From positions 1,178,001-1,242,000 of the forward strand of contig JAJTUP010000009.1 in NCBI GenBank assembly GCA_021399435.1: a stretch of DNA of 64,000 nucleotides, written 5' to 3'. A program made the position numbers and the translations under genes. The DNA comes from Diaporthe sp. PMI_573. Lineage: Eukaryota; Ascomycota; Sordariomycetes; Diaporthales; Diaporthaceae. Shown one piece after another: positions 22,112 to 31,242 of this stretch (within the stretch, counting starts at the first letter, position 1; every line of letters begins with the position of its first letter). Below the pieces are notes generated by a model, which was given only the letters and a program-made list of their open reading frames with translations, searched no databases and was not told where the DNA came from.

Positions 22112-24105
22112 CTTGTCTCGACCAAGTGTCTCGTGCTCGGAAGTCCTTCGCGATGGACAGGTTTGACCTGATGCGACGCGGTGTCGCAAGACAGTGAAGT
22201 CGCGTCCTTGACCCCTTGCGGGGCTGGTCGCAGCTGGGAAAAGGGTGTCGCGACGGTATGGAAGCAAGGGTAGTCGCCCGAGAGGCGCCGGGAAAGGTTC
22301 TGAATCGAAGGATCAGTGTGAGGCGATGGAGGCTGGCCGCTCGCAAGGGTTGCGCTGGAGGCAAGCGGTGGTGGTTGAATGCGGCGGGACGGCGGCCTTC
22401 GACAACAACGCCGATCCGAGACGATAAAGAACGATGGTCTGCCTGCCGGAGCCTAGATACTCGGGCGAGGAGGTCAATCTCTGGCGAGGGCTCGTTTGCG
22501 GGCAGGGTTCGAGCGACTCGAGAAGGAGGTGAGGGCGTCGAAGGAGGGAGAGGAGGGCAGATGCAGACCGCAGACCACGAATGCGATTCGAAGGACTTGG
22601 AATTGGATTGGAGAGGCTTGACGTTCACCTCCAAAAGCAGTCCGAGCTTGTGCCAGCGGGAGCAGGGATGCAGGGTCCACCTCTGCAGCGCAAGCATGCG
22701 CCAGTTCCACAGTGCCGAACGCCTTGACAATTGCAGCACTATCATAGCGACATAAGAGTTTCCATTGAACTCTGCCTTGATCGCTATCAGAATGTGTTAC
22801 CTACTGCCCCAGACTCCACAAAATGAGGCTCAAAGAGCACTGTTCTTGGCAGCTCTATCACCGTGAATCGAAGAGACCAGCCATCATCACATACATTATT
22901 ACCGTAACACCGCCACATCTTCAGAAATCGCAACACGTCATTGTGGAGCTTCCTGTGGCTTGATTCTCATCTACCTGGTTACCTGTAGCCCGCAGGAGGC
23001 TATCTTATAGGAGGTCTTCCCATAGGAGATTATTCTATAAGAGGTTATATTATGGCAGGTAATCCTATAGGAGGATCTCCTTAGGGAGGCTATTATATAG
23101 GGGGTTGTCCTGTGCAAGGCGGTTCTAAAAGAGGTTAACCTTTGGGAAGGGGGGGGGTGCGGCTGCAGCGGACACCCGAGCAAAGCTTGTATGGGACGAT
23201 CACCATACCTTGCTCAGTGTCTAGGTACGAACAAAGCTCTACACATCTTTGTCGGACACATTTCTCTACATGCCGTAGTTTCAATGTTGGGGGGGGGGGT
23301 GGTTGAAGTGCTGGATTTCCAGTTGACTTGCATGGCATGTTGTGTCCAGTCACTATAATACTCCATGCTGCGACTTATGAGATCCTCTTCCTGTATAATG
23401 CTAACGATGTTCCTCTCACACTGTGATTCTCGTTGTGCCTGTGCAGAGCACATGTACAATGTGTATTTGAAGTGAGCCTGATTCGATTTGGTGTCTAAGG
23501 TTGCATCCTGATTTTCGCTTGTCAGGCTGGCCGAGGTCAAATTTCCGAGTTGGCAGCAGATTGGTAAAGGGCTTCACCTGCTTGGGAGGAGGCATCCGAG
23601 GTCCCCATCAAACAAGCTTGGGACGGCAGCACGGCTGAGCCGGAGAGGGCAAGCATGACAAGGACGGACCCACCCAACACGGAGGTGGGAAGCTGACGAG
23701 GGGTCCGCGGGTCTCCTGGCCAGTGCTCGCTCCCGCAACAGAAAACCAGGCAGGTGGACCTCTCCCGCCCGCAACGCCCGCGGACGGCTCACCTCCCCGA
23801 GGCACAGCTCCAACAGTGCAACTCATCATCAGGAGACGTCAGGCGATTCCCTCGCATTAGGAGCACACTTTCTCTTCCTGCCTGCCCAACAAAATCCCAA
23901 TGCGAGATCCCCACTAGCCCATATAAGAACTGCTTTGCCAATCCCCCAACGTCGACACGCTTGGGCTTGGCGTTCTTGATTCCGTTCCCGGAGCCTTCCG
24001 CAACCCTCCGATGCCCATCATCGTCCCTCATTACCCCAATCGCTATTGTGCCTCTCTCGAACTCGAACCCGAACTCCGCCCTTGCCAACGACGTCGACAT
24101 TCAAC
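22112..24105. other. Divergent intergenic region, RPB7 to MPO1-like
   Basis: About 2 kb. The RPB7-proximal 600 bp are GC-rich with long spurious frames on both strands and are probably leader or promoter. A 15-bp tandem array (22986-23150) and two G-runs (23149-23157, 23289-23299) follow. The final 500 bp before 24106 are CT-rich, as expected for a fungal promoter and 5' UTR. Confidence 0.5.
22986..23150. repeat. Degenerate tandem array with exact 15-bp period
   Basis: A G/A-rich tetramer (GAGG or a variant) recurs at 22996, 23011, 23026, 23041, 23056, 23071, 23086, 23101, 23116, 23131 and 23146, always 15 bp apart. The unit consensus is about CCTATAGGAGGTTAT. Copies differ at many positions yet none has gained or lost a base. 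On minus, one frame (22971-23183) reads the units as pentapeptides such as TSYRI, ISYGK and TSYKI. Confidence 0.85.
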
Positions 24106-24808
24106 ATGTCTCTTGACCTGGAACGCCATTTAGTCTTTGTGGGCGACGACAATCCAAGCCATCCCGACGGACCAGAGCTAATGCGCCCTTGTAGTACGGC
24201 TCCTACCACAACAATGCGGTCAACATCGGAATACACATGGTCTGCGTGCCAATCATCCTGATGACGAGCTTTCTGCTGGTACGGCCACCTTCCTGCGACA
24301 ACCCCCCCCCCGCGTGATTGTGCTGACATCCACGGATGGGAAACAGGCTGCGAACTCAGGCGTCCTCGTCCCACTCCCGCCGTACCTCACGCTCGAATAC
24401 CTCCCGCTGAACATGTGCACGATCGGGAGCATAATCTGGGGTGGGTTCTACGTCCTCATGGAGCCAGTCGCAGGCAGCCTGCTCTGCGCCATCTGCCTGG
24501 GCATGGCCGCGGCGGACAACTACTTCTACTCGGTCGACGCCAAGACGTCCACGACGATAGCGGGGGGCATTTTCGCCGTCGCGTGGATCCTGCAGTTCCT
24601 GGGCCACGGCAAGTTCGAGGGCCGCGCACCGGCCCTGCTCGACAACCTGATGCAGGCGCTGCTCCTGGCGCCGCTGTTCGTCTGGCTGGAGCTGCTGTTC
24701 TTCTTTGGCTACCGGAAGGAGCTCAAGGACCGCGTGGACAAGCAGGTCGAGAAGAATATCGCAAAGTTCAAGGCTGAGCGGGCGGGCAAGAACGGCAAGG
24801 CGCAATAA
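24106..24808 (+). CDS. MPO1-like (DUF962) ER membrane dioxygenase
   Basis: Three exons: 24106-24138, 24195-24278 and 24347-24808, giving 192 aa. The first coding exon is only 11 codons (MSLDLERHLVF); joining it to YGSYHNNAVNIGIHMVCVP restores the conserved start of the YGL010w/Mpo1 family. Family knowledge: Mpo1 is an Fe(II)-dependent ER dioxygenase that alpha-oxidises 2-hydroxy fatty acids in phytosphingosine breakdown. The conserved His residues in HLVF, SYHNN and GIHMV, and in the later LGHGKFEGRAPALLDN, are present as expected metal ligands. Four hydrophobic segments are visible (IGIHMVCVPIILMTSFLL, TIGSIIWGGFYVLM, TIAGGIFAVAWILQFL, ALLLAPLFVWLELLFFFGY). The C-terminal tail is strongly Lys-rich and cytosolic. 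Intron 1 has a GTGGGC donor; intron 2 contains a run of 10 C (24302-24311) and a CTGAC branch site. Confidence 0.9.
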
Positions 24809-25971
24809 GCGCCATGGGTGCCAGATCCAAAGGCGGTCCTACAGAAATGGGGCGCGCTATAGACTCGGTCGTTGTTCTAGAAACTATAGCACGGTCCCAC
24901 GACAGACGGCCCTGAGCCATCACACTGAGAGTGCTGGTGAGAGGATATGATACCCAATCGAAGCAAGATATCGGAGAACTATGATCCAGGATGTGGTATC
25001 GTCATGAGCCGCCCGATCAACCTTGTCGTCTCGGAACAGGTCAATGAGCCAGTGTTTGAGCCAACCCTACCGGTAACGTCTTCGGAGGAGGTGCTTTGAG
25101 GGTTTGACAATTTCCAGAGGAGACAAAGTCGCTTTCTCCAACAGCTGCCACCCTTCAACGCTAAATTACAGCGTTCTACGCTACGTCAACCGCCCACTGC
25201 TCAATACCGCGGGACCTCGACATCTCTTAATGCCTGCATGGCTTGATTTTAAACGGCTTGCACAGGAGAATGCAAAGGGATTTCGTTGGTTGCAAGGGCA
25301 AAACGAGTTACAGCCCTGGCACTTGAATTACACTGTCCCCTAACCAGCCATGGATATGGACCCCTCGAGAAGCTGCCTGCATGTCCTACCGAGCCAGGAT
25401 TATTGTATGATGGACAGCGGTGGAAGCTGTGAGGCAAGAACACTTGAAAGCTCATTTGTGCAGTGTTTGGTCTGCACAGTGCTGATTTCTGATTGTCTGA
25501 GTTTTAAGCCGGCCACATGTCTTGTACATACAGGTTTTTCTTGAAGGCTGCTGCACTGCATTACAATTAACATTGATAATACTTTCAAACGGGCCTGGAC
25601 ATCTACCTGAACACTATTGCGAGGCAACGGGTGCCATTAAATACCTCCAGCCCATCATATTCACAGCAGAATTAAATCAGCAGTGTTGTTGGGGTTGTGG
25701 AGGGTGCTTCTAAACTTGTGGGCGAGGAGAACCAATATGTCACAGGCAAGCAAGACGAACTACTTACAAACATATGCGAAAAGAGTGAAATTAGTTGGTA
25801 TTGATAGTGAGAGGAAGTATCCAGGACACCGCATCAAAAAAAAAACAGAAAGGAAAGGGCGGGTTTCCTGACGGAAGCTTCGCAGAAGCTACCTCAGTCT
25901 TATGCCGCCTGATATGACAAAGGAGATGTTGTGGTAGACAACCACCAGTGGGGTTTCTTTTTCTCTCCGGT
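24809..25971. other. Intergenic region between convergent genes
   Basis: About 1.2 kb, AT-richer than the genes, with 3' UTRs of the MPO1-like gene and the repeat-protein gene. The frames of 60-75 codons are not convincing. Confidence 0.45.
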
Positions 25972-26904
25972 TTACCTTCTTTTGCGCGAAGCGGCATAGG
26001 GAAGCTTCTGCGTTACGTTAATCGGCGAGACCTCAGACTCGCGGGGCGAGTTGGGTTGATTCTCGGGACTCCCAAGATGGGAGAATATTTCCCAATCGAG
26101 GCAGGACTGTGATGCATCTGACACTCGACGCTGAGGGCGGGACGGGGTCGCTGGAAAGTTTCGGAGGGCCGGGTGAATTGAACTCGGAAGAGCTGTGCCC
26201 CCAGTGGTTCTCAGGGCTGGGTGTATATGAGACTGGTCAACTTGCCTGGCAGATGTCCGTAGTGCAGGATGCATGTGACGCTGGTCCTTTGGCCTCGCAG
26301 TGGTTCTGAGCGCTGGGTGGATGTGAGACTGATCGACGGGCTTCGCAGTGCTGCGCAACGCCGGATGAGTACGGCTTTCCACTGGCCTCGCAGTGGCTCT
26401 AAGGGCTGGGACGGTATTACCAAGCTCCGCTGGTTTCGGAGCGCGATGCTGCTGCTGCTGCTGATGCTGCTGCTGCTGCGGTGGCTGGGGTGCCTTCTTT
26501 CGGATTTTCAAGGGAGCAACATATGCGCTCTTGTGCGAGTCGGAATCGGAGTCGGAGTCGACAACGATCCGAGCCGTAGGAGGAGGAGGGGGAGGCGCTC
26601 GGGCTTTGTTCTCCCTGGCTTTCGCGAGCACCCGCTCGCGTATCTTGTCTGCGTTTTTGTCACTTGTCGCAAAGCGCTGGTCCCGCCTGTTTGAGTCGAC
26701 CTTTTCTGCGTCGCGGAGAGCCTTTTTGACTCGTGCTTCGGTTCTCTTGCGTGCCTGCGAGCTAGGAGGGAGAGGGACTGGAGGCGCTCTCCTGGGCTTC
26801 TCATACATGTCAGCTCTGTAGACAGGGGCTATTGGTACTGGCCTTGGGGCTTGCGCAACTCTTTCATAATTCCTTCTCGATTTGCTTCCTCTCGTGAGGC
26901 ACAT
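25972..26904 (-). CDS. Low-complexity protein with 16-residue tandem repeats and a polyQ tract
   Basis: A 310-aa single-exon frame starting at an ATG. Residues 1-110 are basic with Pro runs and Lys/Arg-rich helices. Residues 112-124 hold an Asp/Ser stretch (VVDSDSDSDS) that resembles a CK2 site cluster. Residues 143-152 are an interrupted polyQ. From about 166 to 248 lie five consecutive 16-residue units of the form PALRTTARPVDQSHIH, plus a partial sixth. The PALR core is invariant while the second half varies. The Cys-poor, disordered composition suggests a nuclear or scaffold protein, but I recognise no family. A minus-strand TATAAATA lies about 95 bp upstream. It faces away from the gene at 27459 across a 550-bp shared spacer. 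Confidence 0.65.
   Translation of the reverse strand: MCLTRGSKSRRNYERVAQAPRPVPIAPVYRADMYEKPRRAPPVPLPPSSQARKRTEARVKKALRDAEKVDSNRRDQRFATSDKNADKIRERVLAKARENKARAPPPPPPTARIVVDSDSDSDSHKSAYVAPLKIRKKAPQPPQQQQHQQQQQHRAPKPAELGNTVPALRATARPVESRTHPALRSTAKPVDQSHIHPALRTTARPKDQRHMHPALRTSARQVDQSHIHPALRTTGGTALPSSIHPALRNFPATPSRPQRRVSDASQSCLDWEIFSHLGSPENQPNSPRESEVSPINVTQKLPYAASRKRR
26161..26409 (-). repeat. In-frame 48-bp tandem repeats (16-aa units)
   Basis: Five units encode PALR-x(10)-HIH/HMH variants within the gene at 25972-26904. The 48-bp phase keeps the frame, which argues for selection or recent expansion within a coding region. Confidence 0.8.
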
Positions 26905-27458
26905 GTCGAAGATTAAGAATTAGTTATTTGGTGGTTAATGGCCAGCTCTCCAGAATTTGGCAGCAACAAGGTCAGGACTAAGACTGGGCTTTTCGTATTT
27001 ATATATTTTCGAAGGGGCGGGACGGAATGCCTGACTACAAAGGGACGGCAGTAAAGGTAATGACACCTGGAATAAAGTCGACTACGCGGCTCGGTGTCTT
27101 TGACTTTGTTGTTCCAGAACGCCCGCGTCCTTCGTCAATACTCTTGTCTCCCAGCTATCACGGAGGTCTAAACCGCAGCTGTTGGTCCTTTCATTGGCGT
27201 CTATTGTGTGAGAACAAACCATACCATTGGAATATGACACAATGATCTTATCGTGATCCGTACGCCTTGAATATAATAGTTCTGGGCTGATACATGGTCC
27301 AGAAACTTCGCCTCCCCGAGTCGTCTGAGCCAGCGCAGCTGCAGTGGAACTGAGTTTACTGCAGATTGACCTAACCTTCTGCAGACGCTAAGCAATCCTG
27401 ATTTGCAGTGTTTCGGAAGCAGCCAGGTAGGTTGTGCAACTAAGAGAAGACAAGCACA
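26905..27458. promoter_or_regulatory. Divergent promoter region of the repeat protein and the 27.5 kb gene
   Basis: The TATA-like element for the minus-strand gene is at 26996-27003. No equally clear TATA is seen for the plus-strand gene. No gene fits in this interval. Confidence 0.45.
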
Positions 27459-28160
27459 ATGTGGAACTTCTTTTGGCGCAGAAAGGACCGCAAGCAGCGG
27501 CAGCAGGCCGACCGAGAATTCCGATGGACCGTCATCGCCCCGGAAACCCGAGGCCAAGAAGAAACCATGGCTCTACGCGAAAACGCTGATGACCTTGGGG
27601 CTGCTGTCGCACTCCGACAGGTCATCGAAGCGAGTGGGCGAAGGCCGCAAAACAACCGCGTACTGTCAAGCCAGACGGTGCCGAACTTGATCGTCGTGAC
27701 GCACGTTTCTGCGGTGTCTGCGGACTCTGAAGAGTACATCAGGAACCCTTACGCCGACTCGGGCCGCCGCCAGCCTAAACAAAAAGGTGGCTCAACATCA
27801 AGCCCTCTTGCGGTCGTCTCTCCGACACGGGCTGCAGATGACCACGCTTCTGATGGCGAACAAGTGAAGCAGCCCCAGAGCATCCGCAGAAATGTACTTA
27901 CAGACCCTGTTGGGACACTTCTGCACTTAAATGCGGCGGCAATACTTGCAGCTGGGCCTCCAGGCCGTGAGTACATAACTACAGGTCCTCCTCCACCAGA
28001 CCAGAGAGGCCGAGCACAGACTAGCAGTCAGGCACAGCCGTCATCCATGCCTCGGCCTCCTCGACGTGCTCTCACGCAACGCCATCGGGCTGCCAGCAGC
28101 CCGGCGGTGCTCGGAGATAGGCACGGTATCAGTATATCTGGACGCTCGACACGTTCATAG
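27459..28160 (+). CDS. Hypothetical protein, disordered
   Basis: A 233-aa single-exon frame from an ATG. The N-terminus is basic (MWNFFWRRKDRKQRQQ) and followed by a short helical region (ENADDLGAAVALRQVIE). From about residue 90 on it is rich in Ser, Pro, Arg and Gln. A segment around 145-165, VGTLLHLNAAAILAAGPPG, is the only hydrophobic stretch and is too short and Pro-broken to be a clear membrane helix. No family is recognised. Its codon use is less biased than in the housekeeping genes nearby, so it may be a lineage-specific gene. Confidence 0.5.
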   Translation: MWNFFWRRKDRKQRQQADREFRWTVIAPETRGQEETMALRENADDLGAAVALRQVIEASGRRPQNNRVLSSQTVPNLIVVTHVSAVSADSEEYIRNPYADSGRRQPKQKGGSTSSPLAVVSPTRAADDHASDGEQVKQPQSIRRNVLTDPVGTLLHLNAAAILAAGPPGREYITTGPPPPDQRGRAQTSSQAQPSSMPRPPRRALTQRHRAASSPAVLGDRHGISISGRSTRS

Positions 28161-28689
28161 TAAAACGTGACAAGTCATGGAAGAGCCAGTTGAACGGTCG
28201 ATGTGATTGTTATGTTATGTTTGGGCTGTGTCCTATATTTCCTTTGTCAAGGTAGGTAAGGTAAGGGAGTCCCTACAAGCATCAAGAATGTAGAAAATAG
28301 ACTCGAATCTTCCCCTAAAAAATGGAGCAATATTTTTAGAACGTGAAATTGGAAATATCGTGAGTGGGTAGAGATGGAGACATGCAAACTCAACGACCGA
28401 AAGAAAAAGAATGAGAGGGACATAGAATGTCTAGCACAACTGGAATGTATATATAGTCCTTGGCGTGCGCCGATATAGACAAGCGGACACTTGCTAAATC
28501 GAGATTCGATGATTGTAGGTGGCAGCTGCTTGAGGCTTCAGAAGGGAAAAGGAAACGCCCACCAGTGTGAGAGCTACATGTGTTGCTGACAGCTGAATAA
28601 ATAGCTCGGCACAGCATCCATGACCACCCCACCAAACCGGCATCAAAGCACCATACTGAATGCGGGAAAAAGCCTACCTTGGCCGAGTC
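28161..28689. other. 3' intergenic region between convergent genes
   Basis: Holds the 3' UTRs of the 27.5 kb hypothetical and the UCH hydrolase. No gene recognised. Confidence 0.45.
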
Positions 28690-29511
28690 TCACGCAGACT
28701 TGGGAGCGAGAGCCGTGACACTGAAGCGAAGGTCACCTACGCCCGCGGCCTGCACCAGCTTGATGACCCTCTTGATACCTAGCTCGAGGGCCCTGGGGCT
28801 CAGCACGTCCTCGTCCTCGCCCAGGACACCCCTGTCGATGGGCCCCTTCCTCGACCCCTCCAGCTCCCACAGGCGTCCGCCCTCCTTGACGAAGGTGACA
28901 AAGTGCTGCCCCGCGTGGCGCTTGTCGTCGAGCGGGGGCGCAGCGGTGTCGCCAATCTCGACGACGGACTTGTGGGCTGCCTCAAAGGGCTCGCTGTCGT
29001 AGAGCATCTGGGCGCGGTCGTCCATGCCGAGCGGGATGGCTGAGCGCCGGATCTTTTCGAAGTCGCTGCCTGGGAGGATGTGGTTTTTTGCAGGGCCGTT
29101 GATGACCGAGTGCAGGAGGCCGATCGAGCCACAGGCGTTGCCGATGGTCTGCTTGAACCAGATGACGGGCTCCTTGTCGCCGAAGCCCGCGTAGTCCTCC
29201 TGGTCCGCGTCCTCGGCCTTGCGCTCGTCGTCCCAGGGCTTGGTGAGCGGGATGATGACGAGCAGGGCGTGGGCCGGCCTAGGGATGTGGGAGAGGAGCT
29301 CAGGCTCGTCGAGCGAGTATACGTCGTAGAACTCCAGGTCGTCCGATAGGCCGAGCTTCGTCTTGAGGGCGTTCATCACCTCGGGGTTGTTCTCTGTGCG
29401 AGTGGGTCAGAGAAAGGGCCCAAGAGCGGACACTGGTGGTGGTCCGTGGCGTCTGCTGCGCAATGGGCTAGCGGGCTTACCCAAGATTGTCCAGCATTTT
29501 GCTTCGGCCAT
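28690..29511 (-). CDS. Ubiquitin C-terminal hydrolase (UCH, peptidase C12)
   Basis: Two exons on minus, 29511-29481 and 29393-28690, give 244 aa, a normal size for Yuh1/UCH-L3. The first exon encodes only ten and a third codons (MAEAKCWTIL); the 87-bp intron has a GTAAGC donor and CACAG acceptor. Family motifs: WFKQTIGNACGSIGLLH with the oxyanion Gln at 92 and nucleophile Cys at 98, then GQHFVTFV with the catalytic His at 174. The third catalytic position, usually Asp in the motif ELDG, is Glu here (WELEG, residue 189). A conservative change, but worth noting. The enzyme releases ubiquitin from small adducts and precursors in cytosol and nucleus. Confidence 0.93.
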
Positions 29512-30915
29512 GTTGGTGAGGCTGAGATTGCGGGGTTGGGACGCCGAAAAGCACCTGATGAGTTGTGGTAAATCTGGCCTGATGTGAGATGCAGCTGTAG
29601 CCTCAGCCCTCAGCCCTGGAAGTTGTGCAGGGCAGATGTTTTGGCAGGTGGGATATAGGCTGGTTACCTGTAGGTAGTGTACCGAGCCAGAATAGCAGGC
29701 ACCAGTGGGTTGACGTTGACGTTTGCATTGACAGCAAACCTAAGTTTGGGTTAGGTTTAGCTGGTTAGGTGCGAGCTGCAACACAACGTAAGACCCCAGC
29801 CCTGCAACAGCCACCAAGAGCCTGCCTGGACCGGCACATCGTCTTGGCAACCCGCTCTTGCGGGCTGGCACCCCTGAAGCATCCAATCATCTTATACCAA
29901 TCTGGTCTAAAAGCGGGCCACCTGGGGTAAGGATGGCGCCCTGCGCTGCCTTCCTGCCGTACTCCGCTTCACCAGACAAACAGCTTCAACCCTAAATCCT
30001 TGCACCAGCAGTCTGACCATCAGCAGCAGCCACCGCTCCTCCCAGCAAAAGCCACGGCCGGCAATGCGCTGGCTTCTTCTACCTGCATCATCTACAAATC
30101 AGACGACTTCCAGCGCTTACCTATCCCAAGCCGAGTGGATCAACAGCCGCAAAATAAGCTTATTCGACTTGTCTGTTAGCCGACATCTCCTGCTATGGAA
30201 AACAGGCTGTACCCTTTATTTAGCTCTTCGCTTCCAGTACCTGCCATCAAAGCCGGTTTGCGCACAAGATGGTCATATCGCTTGCGCTCACTTGTGTACC
30301 AAGAAACCGTGGCCTGGGGAGCAAGCGGTGTCTCGTCAACCGCAGACAGCGCACCTCGGGGCTTGGAGAATTCATCCAAGTGCTCCTCATGCGACTAGTC
30401 ACCGCTTCTAGTAAGACTGAGGGGTCGGAGGTTTTTGTTCTCACTAATACGCCGAAGCTCTGAGTTGTTCAAGCTGATTATCGTATTCAAATCGTACCAC
30501 TGACCGGGGCAGATCCTACGCCATTTCGTTCTTTGTCTGACTGACGTTTAGCCCACGCATGTTCACACCGCAGGAACTCAGCCTCGCCAGCTGATATCGG
30601 CTTTTGTAGATCTTGAATTTTCGCGGAAGCTCATGGGGCGTTGCACGAAGGCGGTCACAGCCCGGTCGCGTGAGCCCGAGCGGCCGACAACGTGGAGGCT
30701 GGACACCAGAGTACAGAAGCCTCATCATTAACAGACTCTTCAAACGAACAAGGTCGTACTCACCCACATATAAATAGGGACGATAGACCCTCCACATCTA
30801 GCATAACTTGAGAGTATCATCCATCACAACAACTCTCCATCGCTCAATCACCAGTCTCTACCACCACACCACAAGTCTTTCAAATCAGGCTCGAAAGATC
30901 CACAAACAATTCAAA
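29512..30915. other. Divergent intergenic region
   Basis: About 1.4 kb holding the UCH promoter and the promoter of the small secreted protein. Plus-strand frames at 30064-30411 show no family resemblance. No gene supported. Confidence 0.45.
30769..30777 (+). promoter_or_regulatory. TATA box of the small secreted protein gene
   Basis: TATAAATAG, a near-perfect core element, 139 bp upstream of the ATG at 30916. TATA-type promoters in fungi often mark inducible genes (general knowledge). Confidence 0.65.
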
Positions 30916-31242
30916 ATGAAGTTCATCACTGCCGCTGCCACCCTCTTCGCCGGCCTCGCCGCCGCCGCCCCCTCGGACAAGGCCGCCCGGACCGACACCG
31001 TCAAGCTCGAGTTCTGGGCTGCCGCCGAGAACACCTTCACCGTTTACGTCCCCACCGATGGGTACTCAACCGTGATCTCCAGCGATCTCTCCTTCACCCG
31101 CATCTCCGCCTACTCCACAGGCAACACCGTCTGCCACAGCTACGGCGTCGACGGCTCGGACACCGTGCTGTACGGAAGCGCCCAGGATGTCCCCATTGGA
31201 CCTCCCCAGGAGCAGATCTACGCTACTTGCGCGTACCTGTAG
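30916..31242 (+). CDS. Small secreted protein, candidate effector-like
   Basis: A 108-aa single-exon protein with a textbook signal peptide (MKFITAAATLFAGLAAAAP, cleavage near residue 19). The mature part of about 89 residues is rich in Ser, Thr, Tyr and Val with alternating polar/hydrophobic stretches (TVKLEFWAAAENTFTVYVP), suggesting a beta-sandwich. It has only two Cys (in NTVCHSYG and at YATCAYL), which could form one disulphide. I recognise no catalytic motif. The ATG sits in the leader context CAAAATG typical of highly expressed fungal genes, with a TATA box 139 bp upstream. It lies alone in a gene-poor stretch. Function unknown; such proteins are often expressed during host or substrate contact (inference). 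Confidence 0.85.
   Translation: MKFITAAATLFAGLAAAAPSDKAARTDTVKLEFWAAAENTFTVYVPTDGYSTVISSDLSFTRISAYSTGNTVCHSYGVDGSDTVLYGSAQDVPIGPPQEQIYATCAYL

Noticed and set aside
21822..22745. 307-codon minus-strand frame covering RPB7 exon 1 and its upstream region
   Set aside because: It runs in a different frame through RPB7 and continues through GC-rich leader sequence; Arg/Ser/Pro-rich with no domain.
22986..23150. CRISPR array
   Set aside because: Repeats are contiguous 15-bp units without spacers, in a eukaryotic genome.
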